The position numbers were made by a program, and so were the translations under genes. From the NCBI RefSeq assembly GCF_950101795.1, contig NZ_CATNLZ010000005.1, positions 36,148-100,147 on the forward strand: a stretch of DNA of 64,000 nt. The letters are read 5' to 3'. The stretch's first letter is position 1. Every line of letters begins with the position of its first letter. Of this stretch, positions 10,056 to 21,675 are shown in pieces. The notes beneath the pieces were generated by a model. The model was not told the DNA's origin. It saw nothing but the letters and a program-made list of their open reading frames with translations, and searched no databases. This DNA comes from Nocardioides sp. T2.26MG-1 (GTDB lineage Bacteria > Actinomycetota > Actinomycetes > Propionibacteriales > Nocardioidaceae).

Positions 10056-10805
10056 TCACGACCTAGGTCCTGCACCCCCGGGCCGAAGGTCGGTCGACGC
10101 CCGGTGGTCGCTCAGCCACGACTCGATCGCGTCTTTGAGGACGTCGTCGCGGGATCGCCCGCCCCGGACCGCATCGATGCTCGCGACCATCCCCGCCGGG
10201 ACCGACAGGGAGACCGCGCCGGCCTGCGGGCCGAAGCGGCTCAGGGCCGACACGACGACCGTGCCCAGCACGTCGAGGATCGCGACCACGCCCATGCCGC
10301 GGAGCACGCCGGACGGCGGGTCGTCCTGAGCGACGATCACGACCGAGAGCGCGACGGCGAGCACCGAGGCCAGCACCAGCGTGCCGGCCAGCAGCCCCCG
10401 CAAGGTCGGCCGTCCGCGCGCCCCCAGCACGAGCAGCAGGCAGGCCTGGGCCAGGGTGGCGGCCACCGTGGTGCCCGCACCGAACGTGCGGCCGGCCGCG
10501 TCCTGCGGACCGGAGCCGAGATCGGCCCAGATCAGCAGCAGCCCGGTCACGACCGGCACAGCCACGGTGACCCCACCGGCGACACCGACGGTCTGGAACG
10601 ACGTGCCGGCGGTCGCGAGATAGCACAGCACCGCGACGCTCGCGACGCCGACGAGCAGCGTCGTCAACAGCACCCGGCCCTCGGTGCGACCGAAGGAGCC
10701 GCCGCTCAGCAGCGCCGCGACCCCCATCAGCGCAGCGACCGAGAAGGAGCCGATCGTCAGGCGCACGATGACGGCTCGGGCGCTGGTCCCGATCTTCGCT
10801 GCCAT
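10056..10805 (-). CDS. Six-helix membrane protein with C-terminal ribbon-helix-helix domain
   Basis: 249-residue protein of unknown function. Six hydrophobic segments are visible at about residues 13-33, 46-66, 74-94, 113-128, 137-159 and 172-189. The C-terminal part, residues 197-234 (AVSLSVPAGMVASIDAVRGG followed by RSRDDVLKDAIESWLSDH), reads like a CopG/MetJ-type ribbon-helix-helix domain: an alternating beta strand, then two helices with the GRSRxxVLxxAIE signature. A DNA-binding-like module on the end of a membrane protein is unusual. The ATG at 10805 follows GGAGGG about 9 nt upstream. The gene lies upstream of mutA on the same strand, 62 nt away. The domain call rests on motif reading only. 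Confidence 0.75.
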   Translation of the reverse strand: MAAKIGTSARAVIVRLTIGSFSVAALMGVAALLSGGSFGRTEGRVLLTTLLVGVASVAVLCYLATAGTSFQTVGVAGGVTVAVPVVTGLLLIWADLGSGPQDAAGRTFGAGTTVAATLAQACLLLVLGARGRPTLRGLLAGTLVLASVLAVALSVVIVAQDDPPSGVLRGMGVVAILDVLGTVVVSALSRFGPQAGAVSLSVPAGMVASIDAVRGGRSRDDVLKDAIESWLSDHRASTDLRPGGAGPRS

Positions 10806-10885
10806 GCTCCATCGTCCCTCCGATGCGGCCCGGCGGCATCGGCCGCACGGCCCCTCCTGCGGGGGACCTTGTGCTCAGCCGAGGC

Positions 10886-11058
10886 TCACGCTCTGCGCCC
10901 CGCGGTCCGCCACCAGGTCGGCTGCGATCCCGCGGACAGGTCGAGGGCTGCCCGCCGGTCGGCGATCACGCCCAGCGCCCGGGCCATCCGCACCTCCAAC
11001 GGACTCCGGTCACCGACAACCTCCGGAGCCTCGGGTGCGTCCCACGGGCGAAGACGAG
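10886..11058 (-). pseudogene. Fragment of a DUF222/13E12-type HNH gene
   Basis: No intact gene lies between 10806 and 11076. On the minus strand an open segment without a usable upstream start reads DAPEAPEVVGDRSPLEVRMA then RALGVIADRRAALDLSAG and ends at a TGA at 10886. This resembles the middle of DUF222 proteins, which typically contain an LxVRRAxALGxIAxxxxALDL segment; compare TLDVRRAMAAGARARGDLML in the intact gene at 50080. Both ends of the protein are missing, so it is most likely a decayed copy. The homology is judged by eye and the fragment is short. Confidence 0.4.
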
Positions 11059-11076
11059 AGCTCGGGGGAGGTTGTC

Positions 11077-11211
11077 ATGGGCATGGAGTCGAGGCGGTCG
11101 GCGATCGTGCGTGCGGTGGTCACGGTCGTGCTCGTCACGATGGTCGTCGCGGCGGCGCTCGGAGGTGCGACGTACGTCGTCTCCCGGGCGCTGGTCGGGA
11201 TGATGTCGTAG
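11077..11211 (+). CDS. 44-residue single-pass membrane peptide
   Basis: Small gene, MGMESRRSAIVRAVVTVVLV and on to GMMS-stop. Support comes from a very strong ribosome site (GGGGGAGG, 5 nt before ATG at 11077), a basic N terminus (RR and R before the hydrophobic part) and a clean hydrophobic helix at about residues 13-40. A second in-frame ATG lies two codons later. No family is recognised. It lies alone between the DUF222 fragment and the glycosyltransferase, about 105 nt ahead of the latter on the same strand. Confidence 0.5.
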   Translation: MGMESRRSAIVRAVVTVVLVTMVVAAALGGATYVVSRALVGMMS

Positions 11212-11315
11212 CCGCGGCAGGACGGTCGGCCCCACCGGCCGGGCGGCCCGCGAGGTTCACACGACATCCACTTGGCGGCAGTGACCCGGACACCGGCCGG
11301 AGGGACCGTGGCGGC

Positions 11316-12389
11316 ATGCGGATCGCGTTGGTGACCGAGACGTTCTTCCCCGCCGTGGACGGCACCACGACCACGGTGAAGGCGGTCGCGGATCGGCTCG
11401 TCGGGGCGGGCCACACCGTGCTGGTGATCGCGCCCGGCCCCGGCCTGTCGACGTACGGTGCGAGCGAGGTGGTCCGCATCAGGTCACTGGAGCGCACGGG
11501 CGGCCAGGTGCGGACGGCGCTCGAGCGGTTCGGGCCGGACCTGGTGCACGTGACCTCGCCGGGGGCCGTCGGTCGCAAGGCGCTCAAGCACGCCGGCCGG
11601 CTCGGCGTCCCGGCCCTGGTCGTCGAGCAGTCCCCGCTCCTCGACGTCACCGCCGACTACTGGCGGGGCCGGGTGGCCGAGCGGGCCGACCGGGTGCTCG
11701 TGACCTCGCGGTGGATGGTCGACCGGCTGGCGGAGTTCGAGGTCGACGCCGACCTCTGGGCACCCGGCGTCGACACGGCCGCCTTCACCCCGGCGCTGCG
11801 CGACCAGTGGCTCCACGACCGGTGGTCGCGCGCCAGGTCCCGGACCGGCCCGCTGGTGGTGGTCGGCTACGTGGGCAGCCTGCGCAAGCGCCACGACGTA
11901 CGCCGGCTCGCGGCCCTGTCCACGGTCCCCGGCATCCGTCCGGTGATCGTCGGCGACGGGCCGCAGCGCGGCTGGCTCGAGGGCCGGCTGCCCGGGGCGA
12001 AGTTCCTCGGGGAGCTCCCGACCGGCGACCTGACCGCCGTGCTGCCCAGCCTGGACGTGCTCGTGCATCCGGGCGAGCACGAGACCTGCTGCCACGCACT
12101 GCGCGAGGCGGCTGCGTCCGGGGTGCCGGTCATCGCGCCTCGCTCGGGAGGCGCACCGGACGTCGTACGCAACCTGGAGAGCGGCCTTCTCTACGACCCG
12201 ACCGGCGACCACGCGCTGGCTCGCGCGGTCGCGGCGGTGGCGGCGGATCGGCACCGGGGGCTGCTCGGCTCCCGGGCGCGCGAGCTCGCCACCCGCACCT
12301 GGCACGACGCCGTCGACGAGCTCGTCGACCGCCACTATTCCCCGCTGACGGTCCCGAACGCGGGGACGAAGGTCCTGAATTCTTCCTGA
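11316..12389 (+). CDS. Glycosyltransferase family 4 (GT-B)
   Basis: 357-residue glycosyltransferase. The N terminus RIALVTETFFPAVDGTTTTV is the typical GT4 donor-fold start, found for example in mannosyltransferases of the PimB/MgtA type. The C-terminal half has VGYVGSLRKRHDVRRLAAL, VIVGDGPQR and the E-x7-E donor motif (ETCCHALREAAASGVPVIAP). The acceptor is not predictable; lipid or cell-envelope mannosylation is the family norm in actinobacteria. Start 11316 has GGAGGGA about 11 nt upstream. It is followed after 63 nt by sdhC, with a 9-bp inverted repeat between them. Confidence 0.85.
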   Translation: MRIALVTETFFPAVDGTTTTVKAVADRLVGAGHTVLVIAPGPGLSTYGASEVVRIRSLERTGGQVRTALERFGPDLVHVTSPGAVGRKALKHAGRLGVPALVVEQSPLLDVTADYWRGRVAERADRVLVTSRWMVDRLAEFEVDADLWAPGVDTAAFTPALRDQWLHDRWSRARSRTGPLVVVGYVGSLRKRHDVRRLAALSTVPGIRPVIVGDGPQRGWLEGRLPGAKFLGELPTGDLTAVLPSLDVLVHPGEHETCCHALREAAASGVPVIAPRSGGAPDVVRNLESGLLYDPTGDHALARAVAAVAADRHRGLLGSRARELATRTWHDAVDELVDRHYSPLTVPNAGTKVLNSS

Positions 12390-12417
12390 TTCGGCCTATG
12401 TCACACGGTCGGGTGGG

Positions 12418-12442
12418 GCTACCGGTCAGTAGCACCGGTAGC
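12418..12442. promoter_or_regulatory. Perfect 9-bp inverted repeat before sdhC
   Basis: GCTACCGGT at 12418-12426 and ACCGGTAGC at 12434-12442 are exact inverse copies separated by 7 nt, ending 10 nt before the sdhC GTG. It may be a repressor site for sdhCAB, overlapping a possible -10 (TAGCGT at 12439), or a weak terminator for the glycosyltransferase; no T-run follows. Confidence 0.4.
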
Positions 12443-12452
12443 GTGTCGCAAC

Positions 12453-13151
12453 GTGGCAACGACGACCTTGGTCAAGGGGGCGCGAGCATCACGCTCGACG
12501 ATCACCCTGAAGCTCCTCATGGCCGTGAGCGGCCTCCTGTTCATCGCCTTCGTGCTCCTGCACATGTACGGCAACCTCAAGGCCTTCGCTGGCCATGACT
12601 CGTACAACACGTATGCCGAGCACCTGCGCACCTTCGGCGAGCCGATCCTCCCGCGGGAGGGTCTGCTCTGGATCCTCCGCCTCGGGCTGATCGCGGCGCT
12701 CGCCCTCCACCTCTACAGTGCCCTGGCGCTGTGGCACCGGTCCGGCAAGGCGCGCACCAGCAAGTACGTCGTGAAGAAGAACCTGGGCTCCAGCTTCTCC
12801 TCGCGGACGATGCGCTGGGGCGGCGTCACGCTGCTGCTCTTCGTGGTGTGGCACCTGATCCACTTCACGATCGTCAAGGTCAACCCGGACGGCGGGGCGA
12901 CCAACGATCCCTACAACCTGGTGGTCGACTCCTTCCAGGTGTGGTGGATGACGATCATCTACCTGGTCGCGATGGCCGCTCTGGGCCTGCACCTGCACCA
13001 CGGCACGTGGAGCTCGCTCCAGACGCTCGGGTGGACCAGCACCGCCGCGGCGCGCACGCGCGCCAAGATCGCCGGCTGGGTGGTCGCGATCGTCATCGCA
13101 GGCGGCTTCTCGCTGGTGCCCCTGTTCGTCCTCTTCGGCGTCATCGACTAA
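12453..13151 (+). CDS. sdhC: Succinate dehydrogenase cytochrome b subunit
   Basis: 232-residue membrane anchor of complex II. Five hydrophobic helices and His residues in FVLLHMYGNL, LALHLYSALALWH, VVWHLIHF and LHLHHGTW are suitable for two haems, which matches the single-chain, dihaem (type B) anchors of menaquinone-linked enzymes; no separate sdhD is present. The GTG start at 12453 is the first in frame. It leads sdhCAB; sdhA begins 12 nt downstream after AAGGAG. Confidence 0.93.
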   Translation: MATTTLVKGARASRSTITLKLLMAVSGLLFIAFVLLHMYGNLKAFAGHDSYNTYAEHLRTFGEPILPREGLLWILRLGLIAALALHLYSALALWHRSGKARTSKYVVKKNLGSSFSSRTMRWGGVTLLLFVVWHLIHFTIVKVNPDGGATNDPYNLVVDSFQVWWMTIIYLVAMAALGLHLHHGTWSSLQTLGWTSTAAARTRAKIAGWVVAIVIAGGFSLVPLFVLFGVID

Positions 13152-13163
13152 GGAGTCGCGTTC

Positions 13164-15928
<2,765 letters not shown>

Positions 15929-15940
15929 CCACTGCTCCAC

Positions 15941-15973
15941 GTCGACCCGCCCGAGAGCTTCGGGCGGGTCGAC
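15941..15973 (+). terminator. Rho-independent-type terminator after sdhCAB
   Basis: GTCGACCCGCCCGA (15941-15954) and its exact inverse (15960-15973) form a 14-bp GC-rich stem with a 5-nt loop, followed by GTCATTT. It separates sdhB from the convergent gene ending at 15979 and can act in both directions. Confidence 0.8.
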
Positions 15974-15978
15974 GTCAT

Positions 15979-17016
15979 TTACGCCGGCAGCAGCCAGACC
16001 TCGTCGTCACCGGCGAGGGTGGGGCAGCGCGCGCCGGGGACGACCTGCACGTCGAAGATCTCGGTGACGCCGGCGTCGAACTGGAGCGTGGCGACGGTCG
16101 TGCCCGTCGCGAGCTCGATCACCCCGACGCCGCACACGAGCCGGTCGTGGTAGGCCGCGATCGGCGCACCGCCGAAGATCGCGGTCTCGCGGATCTTCGA
16201 GAGCCCCACGAAGGCGAGCCCGCCGTGCAGCGCGAGCCCGCGGGCATAGCCCGGGACGGCGGCGACCGCGTCCCGCTGCCCGGTCGCCGGGTCGACCCGC
16301 TCGAGCCGGCCCAGGCCGGAGTTCAGCACGAACAGGTTGCCGTCCTGCCAGCGTGGCGAGTGGGGCATGGCCAGGCCGGTGGTCACCGGCTCGCCCGAGG
16401 CGACGTCGAGCACCGCTCCGCTGTCGTTGCGCGCCGCGCGCCACCCGGCCGGCTCGTCGGTCTGCGCCATCACGGTGACGAACGCCGGGGCACCGTCGCG
16501 CATCGCCACGCCGTTCAGGTGGCACCGGTCCTGCGCGGCCAGGCCCGAGATGAACGGCGGGCGCCACCGCGGCACGAAGCTGTAGCTCGAGTCGAGGCCG
16601 GCCAGGCAGGAGAACAGCGTGTTCACGACCCACAGGTCCGGGTCGCCGGCGGCGGTGGTGCCCCACGCGACCTCGTGACACTGGATCGAGCCGGTCACGA
16701 CGGACGTGCGCGGCAGCCAGCACCGGTCGTAGCGACCGGCGGGCTCGATCGCCGGCGCGAGCTCGGAGTGGTCGCGCAGGGACCAGACCTGCCCCTTGCC
16801 CCCGATCGCGACCCGGTCGGGCCCGACCGCGATGCCCATGGCCTGGTCGAACCTGCGGAACGAGAGCGTCGGCCGGCCGTCGTGCACGCCGATGGCGACC
16901 AGCTGGCCCGCCTGGTACGTCGAGACCAGCAGCGAGCACCCTGCCGCGCCGAGGACCTCGGGGAACGATGCGCTGTAGTGGAAGCCGATCTCGGTGGCGT
17001 CCCCCGCAGCTCTCAC
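15979..17016 (-). CDS. TIGR03032-type conserved protein, beta-propeller-like
   Basis: 345-residue protein resembling the TIGR03032 family (unknown function). Conserved-looking segments are LLVSTYQAGQLVAIGV, RFDQAMGIAVGPDRVAIG, VTGSIQCHEVAWG and MPHSPRWQDGNLFVLNSGLG. Repeated short beta-strand stretches suggest a six-bladed propeller. It starts with GTG inside the stop of the upstream ELWxxDGT protein (GTGA overlap), so the two are translationally coupled and presumably act together. No signal peptide is visible, unlike its partner. Possible roles include glycan or repeat-protein binding, but nothing in the sequence fixes one. Confidence 0.7.
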   Translation of the reverse strand: MRAAGDATEIGFHYSASFPEVLGAAGCSLLVSTYQAGQLVAIGVHDGRPTLSFRRFDQAMGIAVGPDRVAIGGKGQVWSLRDHSELAPAIEPAGRYDRCWLPRTSVVTGSIQCHEVAWGTTAAGDPDLWVVNTLFSCLAGLDSSYSFVPRWRPPFISGLAAQDRCHLNGVAMRDGAPAFVTVMAQTDEPAGWRAARNDSGAVLDVASGEPVTTGLAMPHSPRWQDGNLFVLNSGLGRLERVDPATGQRDAVAAVPGYARGLALHGGLAFVGLSKIRETAIFGGAPIAAYHDRLVCGVGVIELATGTTVATLQFDAGVTEIFDVQVVPGARCPTLAGDDEVWLLPA

Positions 17017-18836
17017 CGCAGCCTCAGGGTGTACCGATGGACCTCACTGCTGCCGGCTCCGCCGCAGGGAGTGAACCTGAACCGTGCCCGGACCTTCAGC
17101 TCGCCCTTCTCGCGCAGCTCCCGCATGCCGGCCTTGGTGGGCTCCAGCGTCACCGCGACCTTGCGGGCTCGACCCACGTCGGTCACCGAACGTTTGATCT
17201 GGGACCCGGCCACCGGGGCGACCACCAAGGTGCCGGCGCCTTCGACCTCGACGACCACCCGCACCGTGCCCGCCGTCGTGTCGACCTTGCCACGGCCGAC
17301 CTCGAAGCCTCCGCCTGTGTTGATGTCGGCGACCATCCTCGTGCCCACCGTAGTGCCGTCGGACTCCCAGAGCTCTCCACCGTGGACGCCGTCGTCGGCG
17401 CGGAAGAACACGGTCCCGCCGACGGCGGCGAGGGAGTTCGGGCTGCCATCGACACCTGACGGCTGGATGTCCTCGACCATTCTGGTCCCGGCCTCGGTGC
17501 CGTCGGACGTCCACAGCTCACGGCCGTGGAACCCGTCACCCGCAACGAAGAACAGCCTGCCCGCCGCGTTCGTCAGCCAGTACGGCGAGCTGCCGTAGAC
17601 GTCGGCGTTGATGTCCTTGACGAGCACGGTGCCCGCCTCGGTTCCGTCCGACTTCCACAGCTCCTGCCCGTGGACGCCGTCGTCGACGCGGAAGAACAGG
17701 GTCCCGCCGACGTCGGTCAGGTCCGCGGCGCCGTAGTCGGAACCGCCCGGGTCGACGTCCTTGACCAGGACGGTGCCGGCCTCGGTGCCGTCCGACGTCC
17801 ACAGCGCCCCGTCGAGCTGACCGTCGTCGGCGATGAAGAACACCGATCCGCCCGACTCGGTGAGGTACCTGGGGCCGGCCGACGCGGCGCCCGGGTTGAT
17901 GTTGTCGACCATCACCGTCCCGGCGCCGGTCCCGTCCGACGTCCACAGCTCGGCGCCGTGGACGCCGTCGCGGGCGCTGAAGAACACCGTGTCGCCGCTG
18001 GCGGTGAACCCGGTGGGCGAGCTGCCGTACTCACCGGGCCGGATCTCCTTGAGCATCGCCGTGCCCGCGGGGGTGCCGTCAGACGTCCACAGCTCCTCGC
18101 CGTGCGTGCGATCGGCGGCCGAGAAGAACAGCGTGTCCCCCACTGCGGTCAGCTCGGCGGGGCCGATGTCCCCGTAGTACCCGCCGGAGGAGGGGATGTC
18201 CGTGAGCCTGACGGTGCCCGCACGGGTGCCGTCGGACCTCCACAGCTCCCGGCCGTGCGTGCCGTCGTCGGCGGTGAAGAACAGCGTGCCGCCCAGCGCG
18301 GTCAGGAAGGCCGGCCCGCCGTAGTAGGAGTCGTCGGCGGAGTCGATGTCCTTGACCATCACGGTGCCCGCACGGGTGCCGTCGGACTTCCACAGCTCCC
18401 GGCCGTGCGTGCCGTCGTCGGCGATGAAGAACAGCGTGTCTCCGACGGCGGTGAGTTGGGTCGAACGGCCGTCGTAGTAGCTGTCGCCGGCAAGGTCCTG
18501 GATCAGCACGGTGCCGGCCGCGCTCCCGTCCGTGGTCCAGAGCCCACGCCCGCGCACACCGTCGTCGGCCACGAAGAAGACCGCACCGGCCACCTCGACG
18601 ATGTCGGACGGTGAGCTCCCCGGCGTCGGCACGTCGGCGCCACACTGCGCCCCGGCGGAGGTGCTCGTGGGAGCGGCGACGGCCTGCTGCGCCCCAGTCA
18701 GACCGGCCAGGCCGACCGCGGCCACCGTCGCCGCGCCGGCCGCCCGGCTGACCCGGGCGCGGCGACGGCGGCCCTTGGCCTCGACGACCCGGCGTCGCAG
18801 CGCCTTCTCGTGGGCAGTTCGACGCCGACGACTCAT
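17013..18836 (-). CDS. Secreted ELWxxDGT-repeat protein
   Basis: 607-residue exported protein. The N terminus is strongly basic (RRRRTAHEKALRRRVVEAKG), followed by a hydrophobic segment near residues 32-53 ending AVAAP, a Sec/Tat-like signal or anchor. Nine copies of an about 49-residue unit follow, each with a core like ELWKSDGTRAGT preceded by TLFFIADDGTHGR-type strands; the first and sixth copies have lost the Glu (GLW, ALW). Such repeats form extracellular propeller-like domains. The last about 100 residues are a separate domain ending in a basic strand (HRYTLRLR). It is coupled by GTGA to the TIGR03032-type gene. No enzymatic motif is seen. Confidence 0.85.
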   Translation of the reverse strand: MSRRRRTAHEKALRRRVVEAKGRRRRARVSRAAGAATVAAVGLAGLTGAQQAVAAPTSTSAGAQCGADVPTPGSSPSDIVEVAGAVFFVADDGVRGRGLWTTDGSAAGTVLIQDLAGDSYYDGRSTQLTAVGDTLFFIADDGTHGRELWKSDGTRAGTVMVKDIDSADDSYYGGPAFLTALGGTLFFTADDGTHGRELWRSDGTRAGTVRLTDIPSSGGYYGDIGPAELTAVGDTLFFSAADRTHGEELWTSDGTPAGTAMLKEIRPGEYGSSPTGFTASGDTVFFSARDGVHGAELWTSDGTGAGTVMVDNINPGAASAGPRYLTESGGSVFFIADDGQLDGALWTSDGTEAGTVLVKDVDPGGSDYGAADLTDVGGTLFFRVDDGVHGQELWKSDGTEAGTVLVKDINADVYGSSPYWLTNAAGRLFFVAGDGFHGRELWTSDGTEAGTRMVEDIQPSGVDGSPNSLAAVGGTVFFRADDGVHGGELWESDGTTVGTRMVADINTGGGFEVGRGKVDTTAGTVRVVVEVEGAGTLVVAPVAGSQIKRSVTDVGRARKVAVTLEPTKAGMRELREKGELKVRARFRFTPCGGAGSSEVHRYTLRLR

Positions 18837-18869
18837 GTCAGACCTCCGGTACCGGGACGTGGCTGGATG

Positions 18870-19967
18870 CTATGCCTTCAGACGTCGACGGGAGGCGTTC
18901 GGTTGCGTGTCGGTCGCCCCCGCCCGGCGCCGCCTCGACAACCGCCTCGCCACGGCCACGACCCCCAGCGTGCTGACGGCCCCGGCGACGTACGGCGGCA
19001 GCCAGGCCGGTCGAGACGCGGGCTCGGGCCGGGCGACCGGCGGTGAGGGCGGGCCCTGCACGGGCGGCGCGTCCTCGGTGACCCGGGCCGCCCGCGCCTC
19101 GCGCGAGGTGTGCGCGAACGCCGCGGCGTACAGGACCACCCGCGAGAAGTAGTTGATCCACACCAGCAGGATCAGCGCGATTCCGAAGGCCTGGAACGCC
19201 GGCTGCTCCTTCGTGCTCTCCAGGAGGTACTTCGACACCTGCTTGAGGGCCTCGAAGCCCAGTGCGCCGAGGACGGCACCTCTCCACAGGGACCGGCGCG
19301 GGGTATGCGGATCGGCCGGCAGCCGGAACAGCAGGTAGAACAGCAGCGCGTTGGCGGCGAGCCCGAGCGCCACCGTGACCAGCGTGGCGATCCAGCCGAG
19401 CTCGGTGCCGAGTCCGAACCACCCCACGACCTCGCCGGAGAAGCCGCTGACGAAGCCGGTCACCGCGACGGCGACGAGCAGGACCACGCCGAGGGACGCG
19501 AGGGTGACGAGGTCGCGCAGCTTGCCGCCGACGAAGCCCGGCTGCTCGCGCGCGGGGATCTCGAAGACCACCACGAGCGCGTCACGCAACGCGGACACCC
19601 AGCTCAGCCCCGAGTAGAGCACGCCGGCGAGCCCGAGCAGTCCGGCCCAGCCGGAGAACGTGCGGATGTCGTCGAGCGAGAGCTTGCCCTCGCCGGAGCC
19701 GACGATGCCGGGCAGGATCGAGTTGATCGCGCGGCGCAGGTCCGCGTCCGCGCCGTCGTAGACCTGCGAGACGAGCCCGACGACGAAGAACGCCAGCGCG
19801 AGGATCGGGAAGAAGGAGAGGAACGCGAAGTACGTCATCGCCCCGGCCTGCTGGCCGGCCAACACCTTGCCGTAGTGCTCCTGCATCCGCACCAGGTGGT
19901 CGACCAGGGGCCGGCGCCGCCGCAGAGCGGTCACCCGGCCGCCGATGCCGCCCCCGAGCGAAGACAT
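18870..19967 (-). CDS. YihY/BrkB family inner-membrane protein
   Basis: 365-residue membrane protein of the YihY/virulence factor BrkB family (formerly mis-called RNase BN). The family signature AGAMTYFAFLSFFPILALAFF is near residues 41-62, followed by about five further helices and FGIALILLVWINYFSRVVLYAAAFAH. A charged, Pro-rich cytoplasmic tail ends in an Arg-rich cluster. Function is unknown in the family. On the minus strand it follows the 2'-5' RNA ligase gene by 13 nt, so they may be co-transcribed. Confidence 0.88.
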   Translation of the reverse strand: MSSLGGGIGGRVTALRRRRPLVDHLVRMQEHYGKVLAGQQAGAMTYFAFLSFFPILALAFFVVGLVSQVYDGADADLRRAINSILPGIVGSGEGKLSLDDIRTFSGWAGLLGLAGVLYSGLSWVSALRDALVVVFEIPAREQPGFVGGKLRDLVTLASLGVVLLVAVAVTGFVSGFSGEVVGWFGLGTELGWIATLVTVALGLAANALLFYLLFRLPADPHTPRRSLWRGAVLGALGFEALKQVSKYLLESTKEQPAFQAFGIALILLVWINYFSRVVLYAAAFAHTSREARAARVTEDAPPVQGPPSPPVARPEPASRPAWLPPYVAGAVSTLGVVAVARRLSRRRRAGATDTQPNASRRRLKA

Positions 19968-19980
19968 CAGCGCGGCGCCA

Positions 19981-20505
19981 TCAGCGGCCCTGGGCCGCCT
20001 GCAACGGGAAGTCGCGCGTGGGACGCCAACCGTCGCGGTCGTCGTGCACGTAGAGGTGGAAGCGCTCGACGTCGAACTCGCACTCGAAGCCCGCGAGCTC
20101 GGTGAAGGCCTGGTCGAGCAGGTCGTCCTCGAGGTGGTGGGCGATCGTCACGTGCGGGTGGTAGGGGTACTGCAGCTCGACCTCGAGGGGTCCCCGTCGC
20201 AGCGCCTTCGCGAGCTGCTCGCAACGCGAGATGCCCTCCACCAGGGTCACGAACACGACCGGCGAGACCGGACGGAAGGTGCCGGTGCCGCGCAGGTGGA
20301 CGCAGAAGCCCGTGGTCTCGGCCGCCACCTCCTCGAGGTGCTTCTCGACGTCGGCGAGGTGCACGTCGTCGATCTCGGTCGGCGGCACCAGGGTGATGTG
20401 GGTGGGGATCATCGCGGCGGTGTGGTCGCCGACGCCCTTCCGGTAGTCCTGGAGCTCGGAAGCCCACGGCTCGGGGATCGCGACCGCTACGCCAATCGTC
20501 GGCAC
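19981..20505 (-). CDS. 2'-5' RNA ligase family protein (2H phosphoesterase)
   Basis: 174-residue member of the 2H phosphoesterase superfamily. Two catalytic HxTx motifs are visible, THITLVPP near residue 36 and HPHVTIAHH near residue 115. Family members open cyclic phosphodiesters or ligate 2'-5' RNA linkages; the native substrate here is unknown. It begins 11 nt after the trpS stop on the same strand, suggesting a trpS-RNA ligase-yihY transcription unit. Confidence 0.85.
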   Translation of the reverse strand: MPTIGVAVAIPEPWASELQDYRKGVGDHTAAMIPTHITLVPPTEIDDVHLADVEKHLEEVAAETTGFCVHLRGTGTFRPVSPVVFVTLVEGISRCEQLAKALRRGPLEVELQYPYHPHVTIAHHLEDDLLDQAFTELAGFECEFDVERFHLYVHDDRDGWRPTRDFPLQAAQGR

Positions 20506-20515
20506 GTGGGAGACC

Positions 20516-21631
<1,116 letters not shown>

Positions 21632-21675
21632 TTAACGGTTTGCCGCCCCGCGGCGGCCGCTGAGAGGGTTCCGGC

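Noticed and set aside
17200..18600. Periodic DNA repeats resembling a repeat array
   Set aside because: The period (about 150 nt) and content are explained by the ELWxxDGT protein repeats; there are no unique spacers, so it is not a CRISPR array.
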